This document shows, one piece after another, positions 1-9,826 of a stretch of 64,000 nt of DNA. The notes under the pieces were generated by a model that had not been told where the DNA came from, searched no databases, and saw nothing but the letters and a program-made list of their open reading frames with translations. The stretch is taken from contig WJYM01000003.1 of the NCBI GenBank assembly GCA_009668205.1, positions 1-64,000 on the forward strand, given 5' to 3'. Source of the DNA: Enterobacteriaceae bacterium RIT691. Its GTDB lineage: Bacteria > Pseudomonadota > Gammaproteobacteria > Enterobacterales > Enterobacteriaceae. Both the position numbers and the translations under genes were made by a program. How positions within the stretch are numbered: the stretch's first letter is position 1; every line of letters begins with the position of its first letter.

Positions 1-28
1 ATCTGCTGTTTGTCGGTGAACGCTCTCC
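1..28 (+). terminator. 3' tail of rRNA operon terminator T1 (partial)
   Basis: The first bases match the sequence that follows the first terminator hairpin of E. coli rrn operons (TGTTTGTCGGTGAACGCTCTCC, remembered from the widely used rrnB T1 region). The hairpin itself lies outside the window. It implies that a 5S rRNA gene ends just upstream on the plus strand, as expected from rrnG lying next to kgtP in E. coli. Recognition is from memory of rrnB T1T2. Confidence 0.75.
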
Positions 29-43
29 AGAACAGGACAAAAT

Positions 44-134
44 CGTCGGGAACGATTTTGAACGCCGTTTACGGCGGCCCCGAAGGGGCAAGTATCAGGA
101 TGATACGAGTACTATGACGTCGGGAACAATTTTG
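44..134. repeat. Direct repeat pair between rRNA operon terminators
   Basis: A 17-base unit, CGTCGGGAACRATTTTG, occurs at 44-60 and again at 118-134 with one difference. Between the copies are three short hairpins: gccgtttacggc near 64-75, gccccgaaggggc near 77-89 and gtatcaggatgatac near 92-106. E. coli rrnB has a single equivalent of this unit between T1 and T2, so this spacer looks like a partial tandem duplication. Function unknown. Confidence 0.6.
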
Positions 135-246
135 CACAGCACGCAGTGCTGCCCGGAGGGTGACGGGCAGGAAGCCCGGCATACAACTGCCAGGCATCAT
201 TGCGGTCTGAGATTTTAAACAGAGCAGAACAAAACAAAACAAAAAG

Positions 247-275
247 AAGGCCATCCTTGCGGATGGCCTTTTTGC
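247..275 (+). terminator. rRNA operon terminator T2
   Basis: A perfect 10-bp stem (aaggccatcc / ggatggcctt) with a 4-base loop is followed by a run of T. It is nearly identical to the T2 terminator of E. coli rrnB and closes the upstream rRNA operon. The preceding phrase aactgccaggcat is also typical of rrn T2. Confidence 0.9.
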
Positions 276-359
276 GTTTATCTTCAGGCAGAGAAATTCA
301 TCGCACTTAGCTGCCTGCTCTACCTCCGATTACTCCTGGTTACTAAGCCTGCTAACTTA

Positions 360-381
360 ATTTGTGAACCACTTCACAAAA
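360..381 (+). promoter_or_regulatory. CRP binding site upstream of kgtP
   Basis: TGTGA-N6-TCACA with both half-sites perfect (363-378) lies about 110 bp before kgtP. A plausible -10 (TAATTA, 414-419) follows. This suggests activation by cAMP-CRP, sensible for a gene importing a Krebs-cycle acid. The distance to the transcription start is not fixed by sequence alone. Confidence 0.65.
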
Positions 382-486
382 TAAAAAGTAACAATTCAGT
401 AACATTTTCCCACTAATTATTCTGTCTGAGTGACGTGGTTTGCCCGCGGCGAGGCAGATCAGATCATTAGCTGGAGTGTTATTACA

Positions 487-1785
487 ATGGCAGACAGTAC
501 CTTTTCCTCCCGTGATAGCGTCATTGGAGATGATACCCGGCGTCGGATTTGGGCTATCGTGGGGGCATCATCCGGGAATCTTGTGGAGTGGTTTGATTTT
601 TACGTCTATTCCTTCTGCTCCCTCTACTTTGCTCATATTTTCTTTCCCTCTGGAAATACAACCACCCAGCTGCTGCAAACGGCGGGCGTATTTGCTGCCG
701 GTTTTCTGATGCGCCCCATTGGCGGCTGGCTGTTTGGTCGTATCGCCGACCGTCATGGCCGCAAAACCTCGATGCTGGTCTCCGTGTGCATGATGTGTTT
801 TGGCTCGTTGGTGATTGCCTGTTTGCCGGGCTATGCTGCCATTGGTACCTGGGCTCCCGCGTTGCTGTTGCTGGCGCGTCTGTTCCAGGGGCTGTCAGTT
901 GGGGGAGAATATGGCACCAGCGCGACTTACATGAGTGAGGTCGCGATTGAAGGCCGTAAGGGCTTCTTTGCCTCCTTCCAGTACGTGACGCTGATTGGCG
1001 GCCAATTGCTGGCGTTACTGGTTGTCGTGGTGTTGCAACAGGTGTTGAGCAATGATGCTCTTCATGCCTGGGGCTGGCGTATTCCTTTTGCGCTGGGCGC
1101 CGTGCTGGCACTGGTTGCCCTGTGGTTGCGACGTCAGTTAGATGAGACATCAAAACAGGAAACACGAGCACTGAAAGAAGCGGGCTCCTTCAAAGGGCTA
1201 TGGCGCAATCGCAAAGCTTTTGTGATGGTGCTTGGCTTTACCGCAGGGGGGTCGTTAGTCTTTTATACCTTTACCACTTACATGCAGAAGTATCTGGTCA
1301 ATACCACCGGCATGAGCGCCAGCGTTGCCAGTATTGTGATGACCGCAGCGCTGTTTGTTTATATGGCCGTTCAGCCGCTGTTTGGCGCGCTTTCTGATCG
1401 AATTGGACGCCGTAACTCCATGCTTTTGTTTGGAGGGTTAGCCACGATTTCCACCGTCCCCATTCTCACGGCCTTACAGCACGTTCATTCTCCGTATGCA
1501 GCGTTTGCCCTGGTCATGTGCGCGTTATTGATTGCCAGCTTCTACACCTCGATAAGTGGGATCCTCAAGGCAGAAATGTTCCCAGCTCAGGTGCGCGCGT
1601 TAGGCGTTGGACTTTCATATGCTGTCGCTAATGCGCTGTTTGGTGGGTCAGCGGAGTATGTCGCACTGTCTCTGAAGTCTATTGGGTTCGAGAGCGCCTT
1701 CTTCTGGTACGTCACGCTGCTGAGCGCGCTGGCATTTCTGGTCTCGTTGATGCTACATCGTAAAGGAAAGGGACTGCGCCTCTGA
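487..1785 (+). CDS. kgtP: Alpha-ketoglutarate:proton symporter KgtP
   Basis: An inner-membrane MFS transporter of the metabolite:H+ symporter family that imports 2-oxoglutarate. The 432-residue product equals the E. coli length and matches it closely, with the N-terminal block [20 protein letters not shown], the MFS loop motif [10 protein letters not shown] after TM2, a second [10 protein letters not shown] at mid-protein, and about 12 hydrophobic segments. An in-frame upstream start at 430 exists, but homology begins at the ATG at 487 (MADSTFSS), so that start was chosen. The gene ends one base before the convergent yfiM. A CRP box lies upstream. Confidence 0.95.
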   Translation: MADSTFSSRDSVIGDDTRRRIWAIVGASSGNLVEWFDFYVYSFCSLYFAHIFFPSGNTTTQLLQTAGVFAAGFLMRPIGGWLFGRIADRHGRKTSMLVSVCMMCFGSLVIACLPGYAAIGTWAPALLLLARLFQGLSVGGEYGTSATYMSEVAIEGRKGFFASFQYVTLIGGQLLALLVVVVLQQVLSNDALHAWGWRIPFALGAVLALVALWLRRQLDETSKQETRALKEAGSFKGLWRNRKAFVMVLGFTAGGSLVFYTFTTYMQKYLVNTTGMSASVASIVMTAALFVYMAVQPLFGALSDRIGRRNSMLLFGGLATISTVPILTALQHVHSPYAAFALVMCALLIASFYTSISGILKAEMFPAQVRALGVGLSYAVANALFGGSAEYVALSLKSIGFESAFFWYVTLLSALAFLVSLMLHRKGKGLRL

Positions 1786-1786
1786 A

Positions 1787-2110
1787 TCACTCATGCGCCA
1801 TTTGCCACAGCGTGTAACCCGTTGTGGCACCGGCGATATCCCACGCGAAATCTTTCCAGCTCCAGCCGCTCCCTGCAGGGCGGCTGTCCCAAAACTCTTT
1901 ACCGGCGCCAAGGCTAATGGAGAACATCAGGCCGTAGGCGGCGCTTTTGTCCTGGCTGTTCCCCTGATGCTGAGCATATTCATTACCCGCCGCAGACAGA
2001 ATGGCGGAGGCGATAAAATGCTGCGCTTTGTCCTGCCCGGTCCAGGCATCGTTGGCCATATGGCTGCAGCCGCAGAGAAGCAGTGAAGGAAGGAGTAGCG
2101 GAAGTCGCAT
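1787..2110 (-). CDS. yfiM: YfiM family lipoprotein
   Basis: A 107-residue protein, the same length as E. coli YfiM. It has a short N-terminal hydrophobic stretch ending in a lipobox (LLCGC, lipidated Cys15), so it is probably an outer-membrane lipoprotein. The conserved core holds [17 protein letters not shown] and [16 protein letters not shown]. Function is not established. The start at 2110 was chosen over a longer frame from 2158, because only the shorter form puts the signal peptide at the N terminus and the longer one would run through the pssA terminator. Confidence 0.85.
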   Translation of the reverse strand: MRLPLLLPSLLLCGCSHMANDAWTGQDKAQHFIASAILSAAGNEYAQHQGNSQDKSAAYGLMFSISLGAGKEFWDSRPAGSGWSWKDFAWDIAGATTGYTLWQMAHE

Positions 2111-2122
2111 GGCGGGCCCCCA

Positions 2123-2148
2123 ATAAAAAGCCCCGGCAATGCGGGGCT
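2123..2148 (-). terminator. Terminator of pssA
   Basis: On the minus strand, AGCCCCGC-attg-CCGGGGCT is followed by TTTTTATTG: a GC-rich stem plus T-run just after the pssA stop codon. It separates pssA from yfiM. Confidence 0.8.
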
Positions 2149-2154
2149 CAGAAT

Positions 2155-3510
2155 TCACAGAATGCGGCTGATCAATCTGTCGATACGAATTCGGCGCAGA
2201 CGGCGAATCAGTTTGCGTACTTTCACCGGATAATCGGCGATGCTTTGCAGATCGCGATAGTGATTAACCACCGTAGTATGCGTGCGAATCAGCTCCAGCT
2301 CTTTCTCACGGGCCTGCGCCAGCTGATGCTTAGGATCGTGGATGAGAACGGCATTTTCCAGGTCCAGACGCCAGGCGCGTGGATTAAGGTTATTGCCGGT
2401 CAACAGGATCCACTCATCATCGACCCACATGCCCTTCAGATGATAACTGTTGTCCTCATCTTTCCACAGGCGCACCACTAACTGATCGGTGTTCACGTAG
2501 TACTGCAGGCGGCTGAGGAAGCGACGTAGGTTTATCTCATACAGATAAGGCAGGGCTCCGATGATTTTGAACGGCTGATCTTCCGGAATGTAGAAGTCAT
2601 TCGCGGTTTTGTCGCCCACGATAATCTCAACCTTTTTCCCTTCACGCAGCAGATGAATGATGTTACGCACCAGGACCGCAGGCAGGTTGAAATAAGGTGT
2701 ACAGATAGTCAGCTTGTGCTCAGCGCAGGGCATCAGATGGAAAATGGTTTTGTTGAGCATGCTCGATTTGCCGAGCCCCACCAATGGCGTGACCGACAGC
2801 TGCTCGTTATCCGCATCACCCTGGAAATGGAAACCCGAGTCGCGTAACTCCTGGCGATACAGTCGGATATCATTTTTGATTTCCGGGCTTTTCGGGCGCT
2901 CATCATTGTCGAGGCGATTGACCCCACGACCGTGGACCAGATTCTGATCTGCCCAGTCGAACATGATATCGGCCATTTTTGCATTGCGGATGCACTGATA
3001 GCGATCGTAGCGATATTTATCATGCTGATGCAGGTAAACATCGTTCAGACTGGCGCCGCTATAAAGGACGCTGTCATCAATGATGAAACCTTTGAAATGC
3101 AGAACACCCAGCGCTTCACGGGTATTGACCGGGACACCATACACCGGGACATCAACGCCGGGATTTTCCTGCGCCATACGGCAGTACCAGTCGGCGTTGG
3201 TATTGGACGCGGCGGCACCGATACGGCCGCGCTGTGCGCGATGCCAGTCAACGAGAATGCGAACATCCAGCTCCGGGCGCTGACGCTTGGCGGTATAAAT
3301 GGCTTCAAGGATGCCTTTACCGCCGTCATCCTGCTCCAGATAGAGCGCGACAATGCAGATACGGTGCGTGGCGCTGGCAATTTTTGCCAGCAGCGCTTGC
3401 CGGAAATCGGCCGGAGTATAAAAGAACTCGACATCATCAACTGACTGAGAAAGCTTAGGTAGTTGAGCAAGGTGTTGTTGATGCTTGTTGCGCTTAAATT
3501 TTGACAACAT
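2155..3510 (-). CDS. pssA: CDP-diacylglycerol--serine O-phosphatidyltransferase PssA
   Basis: Makes phosphatidylserine from CDP-diacylglycerol and L-serine, the committed step to phosphatidylethanolamine. It is the peripheral-membrane phospholipase-D-type enzyme. The 451-residue product matches E. coli. Two HKD-type motifs are visible: [10 protein letters not shown] (His138, Lys140) and [11 protein letters not shown] near residue 357. The C terminus is strongly basic ([20 protein letters not shown]), suited to membrane contact. ATG at 3510 is preferred to a GTG one codon earlier, because it gives the family N terminus [11 protein letters not shown]. Confidence 0.96.
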   Translation of the reverse strand: MLSKFKRNKHQQHLAQLPKLSQSVDDVEFFYTPADFRQALLAKIASATHRICIVALYLEQDDGGKGILEAIYTAKRQRPELDVRILVDWHRAQRGRIGAAASNTNADWYCRMAQENPGVDVPVYGVPVNTREALGVLHFKGFIIDDSVLYSGASLNDVYLHQHDKYRYDRYQCIRNAKMADIMFDWADQNLVHGRGVNRLDNDERPKSPEIKNDIRLYRQELRDSGFHFQGDADNEQLSVTPLVGLGKSSMLNKTIFHLMPCAEHKLTICTPYFNLPAVLVRNIIHLLREGKKVEIIVGDKTANDFYIPEDQPFKIIGALPYLYEINLRRFLSRLQYYVNTDQLVVRLWKDEDNSYHLKGMWVDDEWILLTGNNLNPRAWRLDLENAVLIHDPKHQLAQAREKELELIRTHTTVVNHYRDLQSIADYPVKVRKLIRRLRRIRIDRLISRIL

Positions 3511-3624
3511 CACAGTGCGTTTCTTCTCTGATTAATCAAGGGGCTTCTGTACCGAGCTGACGGCACAAGCGGGCAATAATACCATTAGTACCCACTAAAG
3601 TGGTCAACATTTCCAGCAGCTTAG

Positions 3625-6282
3625 TTACGATGATTGCGTATTGAGCCGCAGCGTTAATCCCACAATGCCGTCTTCAAGCTGAATATCTACCTCAAAGCCA
3701 AGCTTGCGGGCAAGAGAGATCATGCCCTGATTATTGGGCATGGTGATACCGTTCAGACGCTGCAACCCGTGTTCCCGCGTATAGTCGATGAGTTTTTCCA
3801 ACAGCCGCCGCCCCAAACCCAGCCCTTTGAGATCGGAGCGCACCAGCACGGCAAACTCCGCATCAATGTTGTCCGGATCGGAAATAGCGCGTGTGACGCC
3901 GAGAATTTCCGACGTATCACCCGCCGTATGCACGGCGACAAAAGCCATTTCACGATCGTAGTCGATCTGCGTCATGTTGGCTAAATCATCATGAGTAAAT
4001 TCATTGATTTCACTGAAATAGCGGTAGTAAAGATCCTCTTTGGTGACCTGCGAAATAAACTGCTGCAACAGCGGCTCATCCTCAGGAAGAATCGGGCGGA
4101 ACAGACAGCGTTCGCCATTTTTCATCTCCACCCACTCTTCGAATTGTTGAGGATACGGGCGGATCGCCAGACGGCTTTCGCTGGTCCCCTCAAAAGGGGC
4201 AATTTCCAGCGTGACGTCCAGCGCGGTGAAATCACTACCGGACGCCAGCAGAGGGTGAATATCCAGCCGCTGGATCGTCGGGCAGTCCACAATAAGGTTC
4301 GAAACCTGCACCAGCAGATGGCTCAGCCCGGCAACATCTAACGGGCGTAACGCGCTGCGGCCACGGATCTTCCTGTTCTTAATGGCCTGAATGACCAGAT
4401 AGCGGGCAAGGTTCATATTCAACGGCGGTAAGGCGACAGCGGCTTGATCCTCTGCCCGCCATTCAACACCGCCTTCTCCCAGCATGATCAGCGGACCAAA
4501 CAGGGGATCGTGATCGACGACGATCCGCAGCTCCTGTGCGCCGGCACGATTGGCCATGCTTTGCACCAGAAGACCGTGGATCCGTGCCTGAGGCCATGTC
4601 ATTTTGACGCGATCGAAGATGGCATCTGCAGCCTGTTGAACTTCAGCGGCGGTCCGCAGATAGAGCATCACGCCCTGAACTTCAGATTTATGCGGGATAT
4701 CCGGAGAGCGCAGTTTTAATGCGACCGGATAGCCAATTTGTTCGGCAATGTGTACGGCCTCGGCGCTATCGGCCGCAATCCAGGTGGGCAGCGTTTGCAT
4801 GCCATAAGCGTTAAGGATCGGCTGAACTTCATGCGTATCCAGCGACGTTGCACCCTCTTTAATCGCCTGCTGCAGCAACGAGTGGGCTTCGGCAGAGTTG
4901 GTTGCAAGGCTGACCGGCAGCATTGGCGTTTCGCGCAGCTGCTTCTGGTTCCGACGGTATTCCACCATATGCATAAAAGCGGTGATGGTCCCTTCGGGCG
5001 TGCGATAGGTTGGGATCCCGGCATCGCTGAACAGACGACGCGCTTCCTGAGAAGAGTACTCACCGCACCAGTTGGTCAGTACGGTCACATATTTTCCCCG
5101 GGAATGCTGACTCAGGGTGTCGATCAGCGCCTGGGCACTTTCCGTACCGGGTGCCGCCGCGCTGGGGGAGTGGATCACCAGCAATGCATCATAATCCTGG
5201 CTGTCGAGTAAAATCGTCAGCGCTCGCTGATAATGGACGCTGCTGGCATCGTCACGAATATCAAGTGGGTTTGCCGCTTCCACGCCAGCAGGCAATGCCG
5301 CACGCAGTTTTTCCAGCGTCTCTTCACTGAGGGCGGCAAGCTTACCGTTTCGCCGCCACAGTTCATCCAGCGCCAGCGCCGCTGGGGCGGCACCATTGCT
5401 GATAATCATCAGCCGCTCGCCGCGGAGCGGGCGCATATGGCTTAACGTTTCTACGGCGGAAAAGAGTTCATGAGTATCCTGCACGCGCAGAAGCCCAGCA
5501 CGCTGGATTGCGGCATCCCATGCCGGATCCATTCCTGCATTGGCATGCAGCAGACGCTGTGCCGCCGGACTGCGGCCACTTTTGATAACCAGAATCGGTT
5601 TATTACGTGACGCACTTCGAGCCGCTGACACAAAGCGGCGAGCATCGCTGAGATGTTCGAGATACAGCAAAATAGCGCTGGTTTTGCTATCACGCGCCAG
5701 AAAATCGAGCAGGTCGTCAACGTCGATATCCAGGCTGTCGCCCAGCGCAATAAACCAGGAGAATCCCATGTCGCGCTGCTGGGCCCAATCGAGAATGGTA
5801 TTGGAAATGGCGGCCGACTGAGAAATAAAAGCGAGTTTTCCACGACGAATCGGGACAGGAGAAAAGCTGGCGTTTAACCCTTGCCACGGCGCAAGCAGTC
5901 CCAGGCTGTTTGGGCCCAGCAGCCGCATCTGGTAACGCGAAGCACAGGCTTTCAGCTCCGCGGATTGCTCCGGCGGGGCAGACAGAATAATGCAGGTTTT
6001 ACACCCTTTCTCGCCGAGTGCTTCCAGCAGCATTAAATTGCGCTTGGCATTGGTACAGATGATGCCCAAATCCGGGGTAAAAGGCAGGCTTTCAATCGTT
6101 GGCCATGCCAGCACGCCCAATACGGCTTTATAGGCAGGCGTCACGGGCATCACGGGGCCGCTAAAACCGCCAGCAAGCAGATTGCGCATCATCAGATAGC
6201 CTGCCCGCTGTGGTTTCATTGAGGCACCAATGACCGCAATCGATTTGGGTTTCAGTAACGCTTCCAGTCCTCGTTGGCTCAT
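3625..6282 (-). CDS. patZ: Protein lysine acetyltransferase PatZ (Pat/YfiQ)
   Basis: An 885-residue two-part enzyme that acetylates lysines of metabolic enzymes such as acetyl-CoA synthetase. Residues 1 to about 700 resemble ADP-forming acyl-CoA synthetase: a CoA-binding Rossmann part starting KPKSIAVIGAS, then an ATP-grasp part around GYPVALKLRSPDIPHKSEV. The last 160 residues are a GNAT domain with the acetyl-CoA loop LKGLGLGRRLLEKL. Length is one residue short of E. coli PatZ. AGGAG lies 7-8 bases before the ATG at 6282. tapT is 35 bp upstream on the same strand, so the two are probably co-transcribed. Confidence 0.94.
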   Translation of the reverse strand: MSQRGLEALLKPKSIAVIGASMKPQRAGYLMMRNLLAGGFSGPVMPVTPAYKAVLGVLAWPTIESLPFTPDLGIICTNAKRNLMLLEALGEKGCKTCIILSAPPEQSAELKACASRYQMRLLGPNSLGLLAPWQGLNASFSPVPIRRGKLAFISQSAAISNTILDWAQQRDMGFSWFIALGDSLDIDVDDLLDFLARDSKTSAILLYLEHLSDARRFVSAARSASRNKPILVIKSGRSPAAQRLLHANAGMDPAWDAAIQRAGLLRVQDTHELFSAVETLSHMRPLRGERLMIISNGAAPAALALDELWRRNGKLAALSEETLEKLRAALPAGVEAANPLDIRDDASSVHYQRALTILLDSQDYDALLVIHSPSAAAPGTESAQALIDTLSQHSRGKYVTVLTNWCGEYSSQEARRLFSDAGIPTYRTPEGTITAFMHMVEYRRNQKQLRETPMLPVSLATNSAEAHSLLQQAIKEGATSLDTHEVQPILNAYGMQTLPTWIAADSAEAVHIAEQIGYPVALKLRSPDIPHKSEVQGVMLYLRTAAEVQQAADAIFDRVKMTWPQARIHGLLVQSMANRAGAQELRIVVDHDPLFGPLIMLGEGGVEWRAEDQAAVALPPLNMNLARYLVIQAIKNRKIRGRSALRPLDVAGLSHLLVQVSNLIVDCPTIQRLDIHPLLASGSDFTALDVTLEIAPFEGTSESRLAIRPYPQQFEEWVEMKNGERCLFRPILPEDEPLLQQFISQVTKEDLYYRYFSEINEFTHDDLANMTQIDYDREMAFVAVHTAGDTSEILGVTRAISDPDNIDAEFAVLVRSDLKGLGLGRRLLEKLIDYTREHGLQRLNGITMPNNQGMISLARKLGFEVDIQLEDGIVGLTLRLNTQSS

Positions 6283-6317
6283 TGCGCTCTCTCCTGGAGA
6301 TCCGTTGCTGAATGATT

Positions 6318-7016
6318 TTAAACGCTTTCAGTCTCCGGCACTGTGATATTGCCCTTATGCTGCGTTTTTCCTGCCAGATAGCGGGTACGGAAACGCTGAA
6401 AATGTTCTCCCAGGGCGCTGGCAGCAGCGAGATCATCCGCTAAGTCCAACAACGCAATGGCCACCTCAGCGGTACAGTACTGACCGTCCGCATGAGCCTC
6501 GCGCAGGCGGTAGGCCGACACACGGGACAGATCGACCGATATCACCAGTAACGCGTCAAGGTAAGGGCTTTTGCGGAACATCTTACGCGCTTCAGTCCAG
6601 GTCCCGTCCAGCATAATAAACAGCGGAGGTTTGCCGGAAGGTGGCACAGTGAGAACCTGGCGTTCAGCGCCGGCATAGGACGCAGGGAAAACGACCATTG
6701 GCTGATAATCGGGGTTTTGTACCAGATCCAGTAACGCCTGCGGCGGCTCGGTGCGCGACCATTGAAACGCTTCTGTCTCAGGCAGGATATCGGCAATCAG
6801 GCGGCCCGTATTACTGGGCTTCATCGGCTCGGTATCAAACATCACCAGGCAAAAACGGCTTCTTGCGGCGCAGGGTGTCAGGGTATCGCACAAACATTGT
6901 TTAAGCGGCAGGAGGCAACGCTGGCAGCGACGAATGCGATTACCACGGGCAAGAAACGGACGGGTGGCGCGGGCAAGGCGTTCTGCGCGCAGGCGAAGGA
7001 CAGCGTTATCAGTCAT
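6318..7016 (-). CDS. tapT: tRNA-uridine aminocarboxypropyltransferase TapT (DTW domain)
   Basis: A 232-residue DTW-domain protein matching E. coli YfiP, now named TapT, which forms acp3U at position 47 of tRNAs. The signature LDGTWTEARKM is near residue 140. An N-terminal cysteine cluster, RCQRCLLPLKQCLCD (about residues 30-44), probably binds metal. It is followed at 35 bp by patZ on the same strand and preceded by trxC with its own hairpin. The family assignment is firm; the modification is from established work on the E. coli enzyme. Confidence 0.92.
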   Translation of the reverse strand: MTDNAVLRLRAERLARATRPFLARGNRIRRCQRCLLPLKQCLCDTLTPCAARSRFCLVMFDTEPMKPSNTGRLIADILPETEAFQWSRTEPPQALLDLVQNPDYQPMVVFPASYAGAERQVLTVPPSGKPPLFIMLDGTWTEARKMFRKSPYLDALLVISVDLSRVSAYRLREAHADGQYCTAEVAIALLDLADDLAAASALGEHFQRFRTRYLAGKTQHKGNITVPETESV

Positions 7017-7060
7017 GGGGAATTATGCAGGAAAAACGCTATTGTCGCAGAGGGGAAGAA

Positions 7061-7080
7061 GGGGCACAAGAAAGTGCCCC
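7061..7080 (-). terminator. Possible terminator of trxC
   Basis: A perfect 7-bp inverted repeat (ggggcac / gtgcccc) with a 6-base loop lies just after the trxC stop codon. On the minus strand the tail is TTCTTCCCC, a poor T-run, so termination may be weak. Confidence 0.4.
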
Positions 7081-7087
7081 ACAAAAA

Positions 7088-7513
7088 TTATGCCTGAGTG
7101 GCCTCGTTCAGCCAGCTGTCGAAAGGTGTTTTTGGTACAGCGCCGTTCAGCATGTCGATAACCTGACCCTTATGGAAAATCATAATGGTCGGGATGCTAC
7201 GGATACGAAAACGGGCGCTGAGCTCAGGTTCCGCTTCAGTATTCACTTTCACAAAGCGCATTTTTCCACTGCGCTCTTCCGCCACATCTTCAAAGATCGG
7301 CGCAAAACTGCGGCATGGGCCGCACCACGGCGCCCAGAAGTCCACGACCACCGGTAAATCGTCTTTCAACAATTTATCCAGCGTCTCGCCAGTGGCGTTG
7401 ATAACATCGCCGTCAAACAGCTCATGACCGCAGCGGCCGCACTTTGCTGGCTCACTGGTTCGGTCGTCGGGGATACGGTTAAGCGCCTGGCAACTGGCAC
7501 AAACGGTATTCAT
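7088..7513 (-). CDS. trxC: Thioredoxin 2 (TrxC)
   Basis: A cytosolic disulfide reductase of 141 residues (139 in E. coli). The N-terminal extension carries the zinc-binding cysteines Cys5, Cys8, Cys25 and Cys28, which separate thioredoxin 2 from thioredoxin 1. The active site is WAPWCGPC with Cys64 and Cys67. The C-terminal fold motif [12 protein letters not shown] is present. In E. coli the gene responds to OxyR; I could not identify a convincing OxyR site in the 205 bp between trxC and yfiF. Confidence 0.95.
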   Translation of the reverse strand: MNTVCASCQALNRIPDDRTSEPAKCGRCGHELFDGDVINATGETLDKLLKDDLPVVVDFWAPWCGPCRSFAPIFEDVAEERSGKMRFVKVNTEAEPELSARFRIRSIPTIMIFHKGQVIDMLNGAVPKTPFDSWLNEATQA

Positions 7514-7718
7514 AGCTAACCTCTGGGTAATCGGGTTTACGTATCGGCCCGGGGGCCGGATGTTTCTTTAATGTTACACATTATCGATGAGTCTGTTTTA
7601 AAGGACAATCTGGTTTATTCAATGAGTACAATAGTCGCAGTCTTTGGTATGAAATCATGGCGAAGCTCGGACACATCGGGTAATCTTCGCGCTTCGCGCA
7701 GCGCAGGTGGAGAAAAAG

Positions 7719-8828
7719 ATGAACGACGAACTGAAAAACAAAAGCGGCAAGGTCAAAGTGATGTATGTCCGCAGTGATGATGACTCGGATAAACGCACGG
7801 AAAACCCGCGTACCGGTAAAGGTGGCGGCCGCACTGGCGCGTCCCGTACCGAAGGTGGTCGTCGTCCTGCTCGCGATTCCCGCGATTCACGTGATAACCG
7901 TGATGGAAAATCCCGCGACGGCAAACCGCGTGGCGACCGTTTCCGCGATCGCGATAATGCATCCCGTGACAGCCAGCCGCGTGAAAGCTCACCGTGGCGC
8001 ACCATTTCCCGCGCGCCGGGCGAAGAGGCTGCGGAAAAACCGGATCACGGTGGCATCAGCGGTAAGAGCTTTGTCGACCCGGAAACCATTCGTCGCCAGC
8101 GCGCGGAAGAAACCCGTGTGTATGGCGAAAATGCCTGTCAGGCCCTGTTCCTGAGCCGTCCGGATTGCATCGTACGTGCCTGGTTTATCCAGAGCGTAAC
8201 GCCGCGTTTCAAAGAAGCGCTGCGTTGGATGGCGGCAAACCGCAAAGCTTACCACGTGGTTGACGAAGCTGAGCTGGCGAAAGCCTCTGGCACTGAGCAC
8301 CATGGCGGCGTGTGCTTCCTGATCAAAAAGCGTAACGGCACCAGCGTACAACAGTGGGTCCGTGAAGCAGGGGAAGACGATTGCGTACTGGCGCTGGAAG
8401 ATGTGGGTAACCCGCACAACCTCGGCGCAATCATGCGTAGCTGCGCACACTTCGGTGTGAAAGGTGTGGTGGTTCAGGATGCCGCAGTACTGGAATCTGG
8501 TGCTGCTATCCGTACCGCGGAAGGCGGTGCAGAACACGTACAACCGATCACCGGCGACAGCTTCATTGACGCGCTGGATCAGTTCCGCAAAGCGGGCTAT
8601 GCCATCGTGACCACATCAAGCCACGAAGGTACGCCGCTGTTCAACGCGGCCATGCCGAAGAAAATGGTGCTGGTACTGGGTCAGGAGCGTGATGGCCTTT
8701 CTGATGCCGCACTCGATAGCGCGGATCTGCGTGTGGCGATTAGCGGTACCGGAAACGTGGAAAGCCTGAACGTCTCGGTAGCAACCGGTGTTCTGCTGGC
8801 CGAATGGTGGCGTCAGAATAAAGCCTGA
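7719..8828 (+). CDS. yfiF: SpoU-type RNA methyltransferase homologue YfiF
   Basis: A 369-residue protein with a C-terminal SpoU (TrmH) 2'-O-ribose methyltransferase domain. Its three knot motifs are visible: [34 protein letters not shown] and [15 protein letters not shown]. Residues about 18-92 are a disordered Arg/Asp/Gly-rich tail with repeated RDSRD units, longer than the equivalent in E. coli YfiF (345 residues). The RNA target is not established to my knowledge. Start: ATG 7719 follows AGGTGGAG; a GTG four codons upstream is inside that ribosome binding site and was rejected. Confidence 0.9.
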   Translation: MNDELKNKSGKVKVMYVRSDDDSDKRTENPRTGKGGGRTGASRTEGGRRPARDSRDSRDNRDGKSRDGKPRGDRFRDRDNASRDSQPRESSPWRTISRAPGEEAAEKPDHGGISGKSFVDPETIRRQRAEETRVYGENACQALFLSRPDCIVRAWFIQSVTPRFKEALRWMAANRKAYHVVDEAELAKASGTEHHGGVCFLIKKRNGTSVQQWVREAGEDDCVLALEDVGNPHNLGAIMRSCAHFGVKGVVVQDAAVLESGAAIRTAEGGAEHVQPITGDSFIDALDQFRKAGYAIVTTSSHEGTPLFNAAMPKKMVLVLGQERDGLSDAALDSADLRVAISGTGNVESLNVSVATGVLLAEWWRQNKA

Positions 8829-8844
8829 TTCGCATCAGCAAAGA

Positions 8845-8878
8845 CAAAAATGCCAGCATAGCGCTGGCATTTTTTTTA
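8845..8878. terminator. Bidirectional terminator between yfiF and ung
   Basis: The inverted repeat atgccagc / gctggcat is flanked by A-rich and T-rich runs on its two sides. The genes are convergent, and the T-run overlaps the ung stop codon, so it can serve both strands. Confidence 0.85.
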
Positions 8879-9565
8879 CTGTTTTTCCGCCGGAATGACC
8901 GGCATCCAGTCAATTGGCGATTCGCCTTTTTGCGCCAGCCACTCATTTGCCTGCACGAAATGGTTTGAACCGAAGAAGCCGCGGTGGGCGGAAAGCGGGG
9001 ATGGGTGCGGCGCCTTCAGCACGTGGTGGCGCTGTCTGTCGATGATCGCCCCTTTCTTCTGCGCGTGCGCTCCCCACAGCAGGAACACCACGCCTTCACA
9101 GTGTTCATTAATCAGAGCGATCACCTTATCGGTAAACGTTTCCCATCCCAGACTGGCATGCGAATGTGCCTGTCCTGCTCGCACCGTCAATACGGTATTG
9201 AGCAGCAGCACGCCCTGACGCGCCCAACTTTCCAGGTAGCCGTGATCGGGACGCGTAAAACCGGGAATAGTGCCTTCCAGCTCCTTATACATATTCAGTA
9301 AGGAAGGCGGCGTGGCAACACCGGGCAGAACCGAGAAGGCCAATCCGTGCGCCTGGCCCTGGCCATGGTAGGGATCCTGACCGAGGATCACCACCTTCAC
9401 GTCGTTCAGTTCGGTATAGCGAAATGCATTAAAGACATCTTTCTGCGGCGGATAAATTGTTGTACCGGCCTGGCGCTCGTTCGCCACAGTCGCCAGGGTA
9501 TTAACGAAATAGGGTTGCTCTTTTTCACTGGCGAGCACGTCGTGCCAGGTTAGGGAAGTGGTCAT
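8876..9565 (-). CDS. ung: Uracil-DNA glycosylase
   Basis: Removes uracil from DNA to start base excision repair. It is a family 1 enzyme of 229 residues, equal to E. coli. The water-activating loop GQDPYHG holds Asp64, and the DNA-intercalation loop [11 protein letters not shown] is near residue 187. The start at 9565 ([11 protein letters not shown]) was chosen because AGGAG lies six bases before it and homology begins there. An in-frame ATG seven codons earlier has no such support. Confidence 0.95.
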   Translation of the reverse strand: MTTSLTWHDVLASEKEQPYFVNTLATVANERQAGTTIYPPQKDVFNAFRYTELNDVKVVILGQDPYHGQGQAHGLAFSVLPGVATPPSLLNMYKELEGTIPGFTRPDHGYLESWARQGVLLLNTVLTVRAGQAHSHASLGWETFTDKVIALINEHCEGVVFLLWGAHAQKKGAIIDRQRHHVLKAPHPSPLSAHRGFFGSNHFVQANEWLAQKGESPIDWMPVIPAEKQ

Positions 9566-9704
9566 GTCGCTCTCCTGCGAATGCAATTGCCCTAGCTTAA
9601 CGGCTATCGCGGGCAGAACAAAATTTTGTGCTCAGTCATTCGCTAAGTGGTTCAAATAAAGTTGATTATCCACAACCAAAAGTGGTGTTTTCGGCTGATT
9701 AAAA

Positions 9705-9718
9705 CTGATCTGGATCAA
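9705..9718 (+). promoter_or_regulatory. Upstream FNR box of grcA
   Basis: CTGAT-N4-ATCAA, one mismatch from the FNR consensus TTGAT-N4-ATCAA. Its centre is 53 bp upstream of the second box, the same spacing as the -93.5 and -40.5 sites known for E. coli yfiD. Confidence 0.7.
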
Positions 9719-9757
9719 CAGTCTTTACGCATCAAATCACTTGAGGTGTGGTTTTTG

Positions 9758-9771
9758 TTGATTTTAATCAA
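9758..9771 (+). promoter_or_regulatory. Proximal FNR box of grcA
   Basis: TTGAT-tttA-ATCAA is a perfect FNR palindrome. A -10-like TATATA at 9794-9799 puts the transcription start near 9805, which would place this site at about -40.5, the class II activation position. This supports anaerobic induction of grcA. Confidence 0.85.
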
Positions 9772-9826
9772 TGTTTGCCGGGTGTTCGCCTGATATATAT
9801 ACACTCAAGCAACAATGGTTTTACCA

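Noticed and set aside
69-254. A 61-codon minus-strand frame in the rRNA terminator spacer
   Set aside because: It lies across the T1-T2 region with hairpins and T-runs. No ribosome binding site and no homology that I recognise.
430-486. Longer N terminus for kgtP
   Set aside because: The extra residues have no homology; the 432-residue form from 487 matches the family length.
7514-7718. OxyR site between trxC and yfiF
   Set aside because: trxC is OxyR-controlled in E. coli, but no ATAG/CTAT tetramers with the right spacing could be read here.
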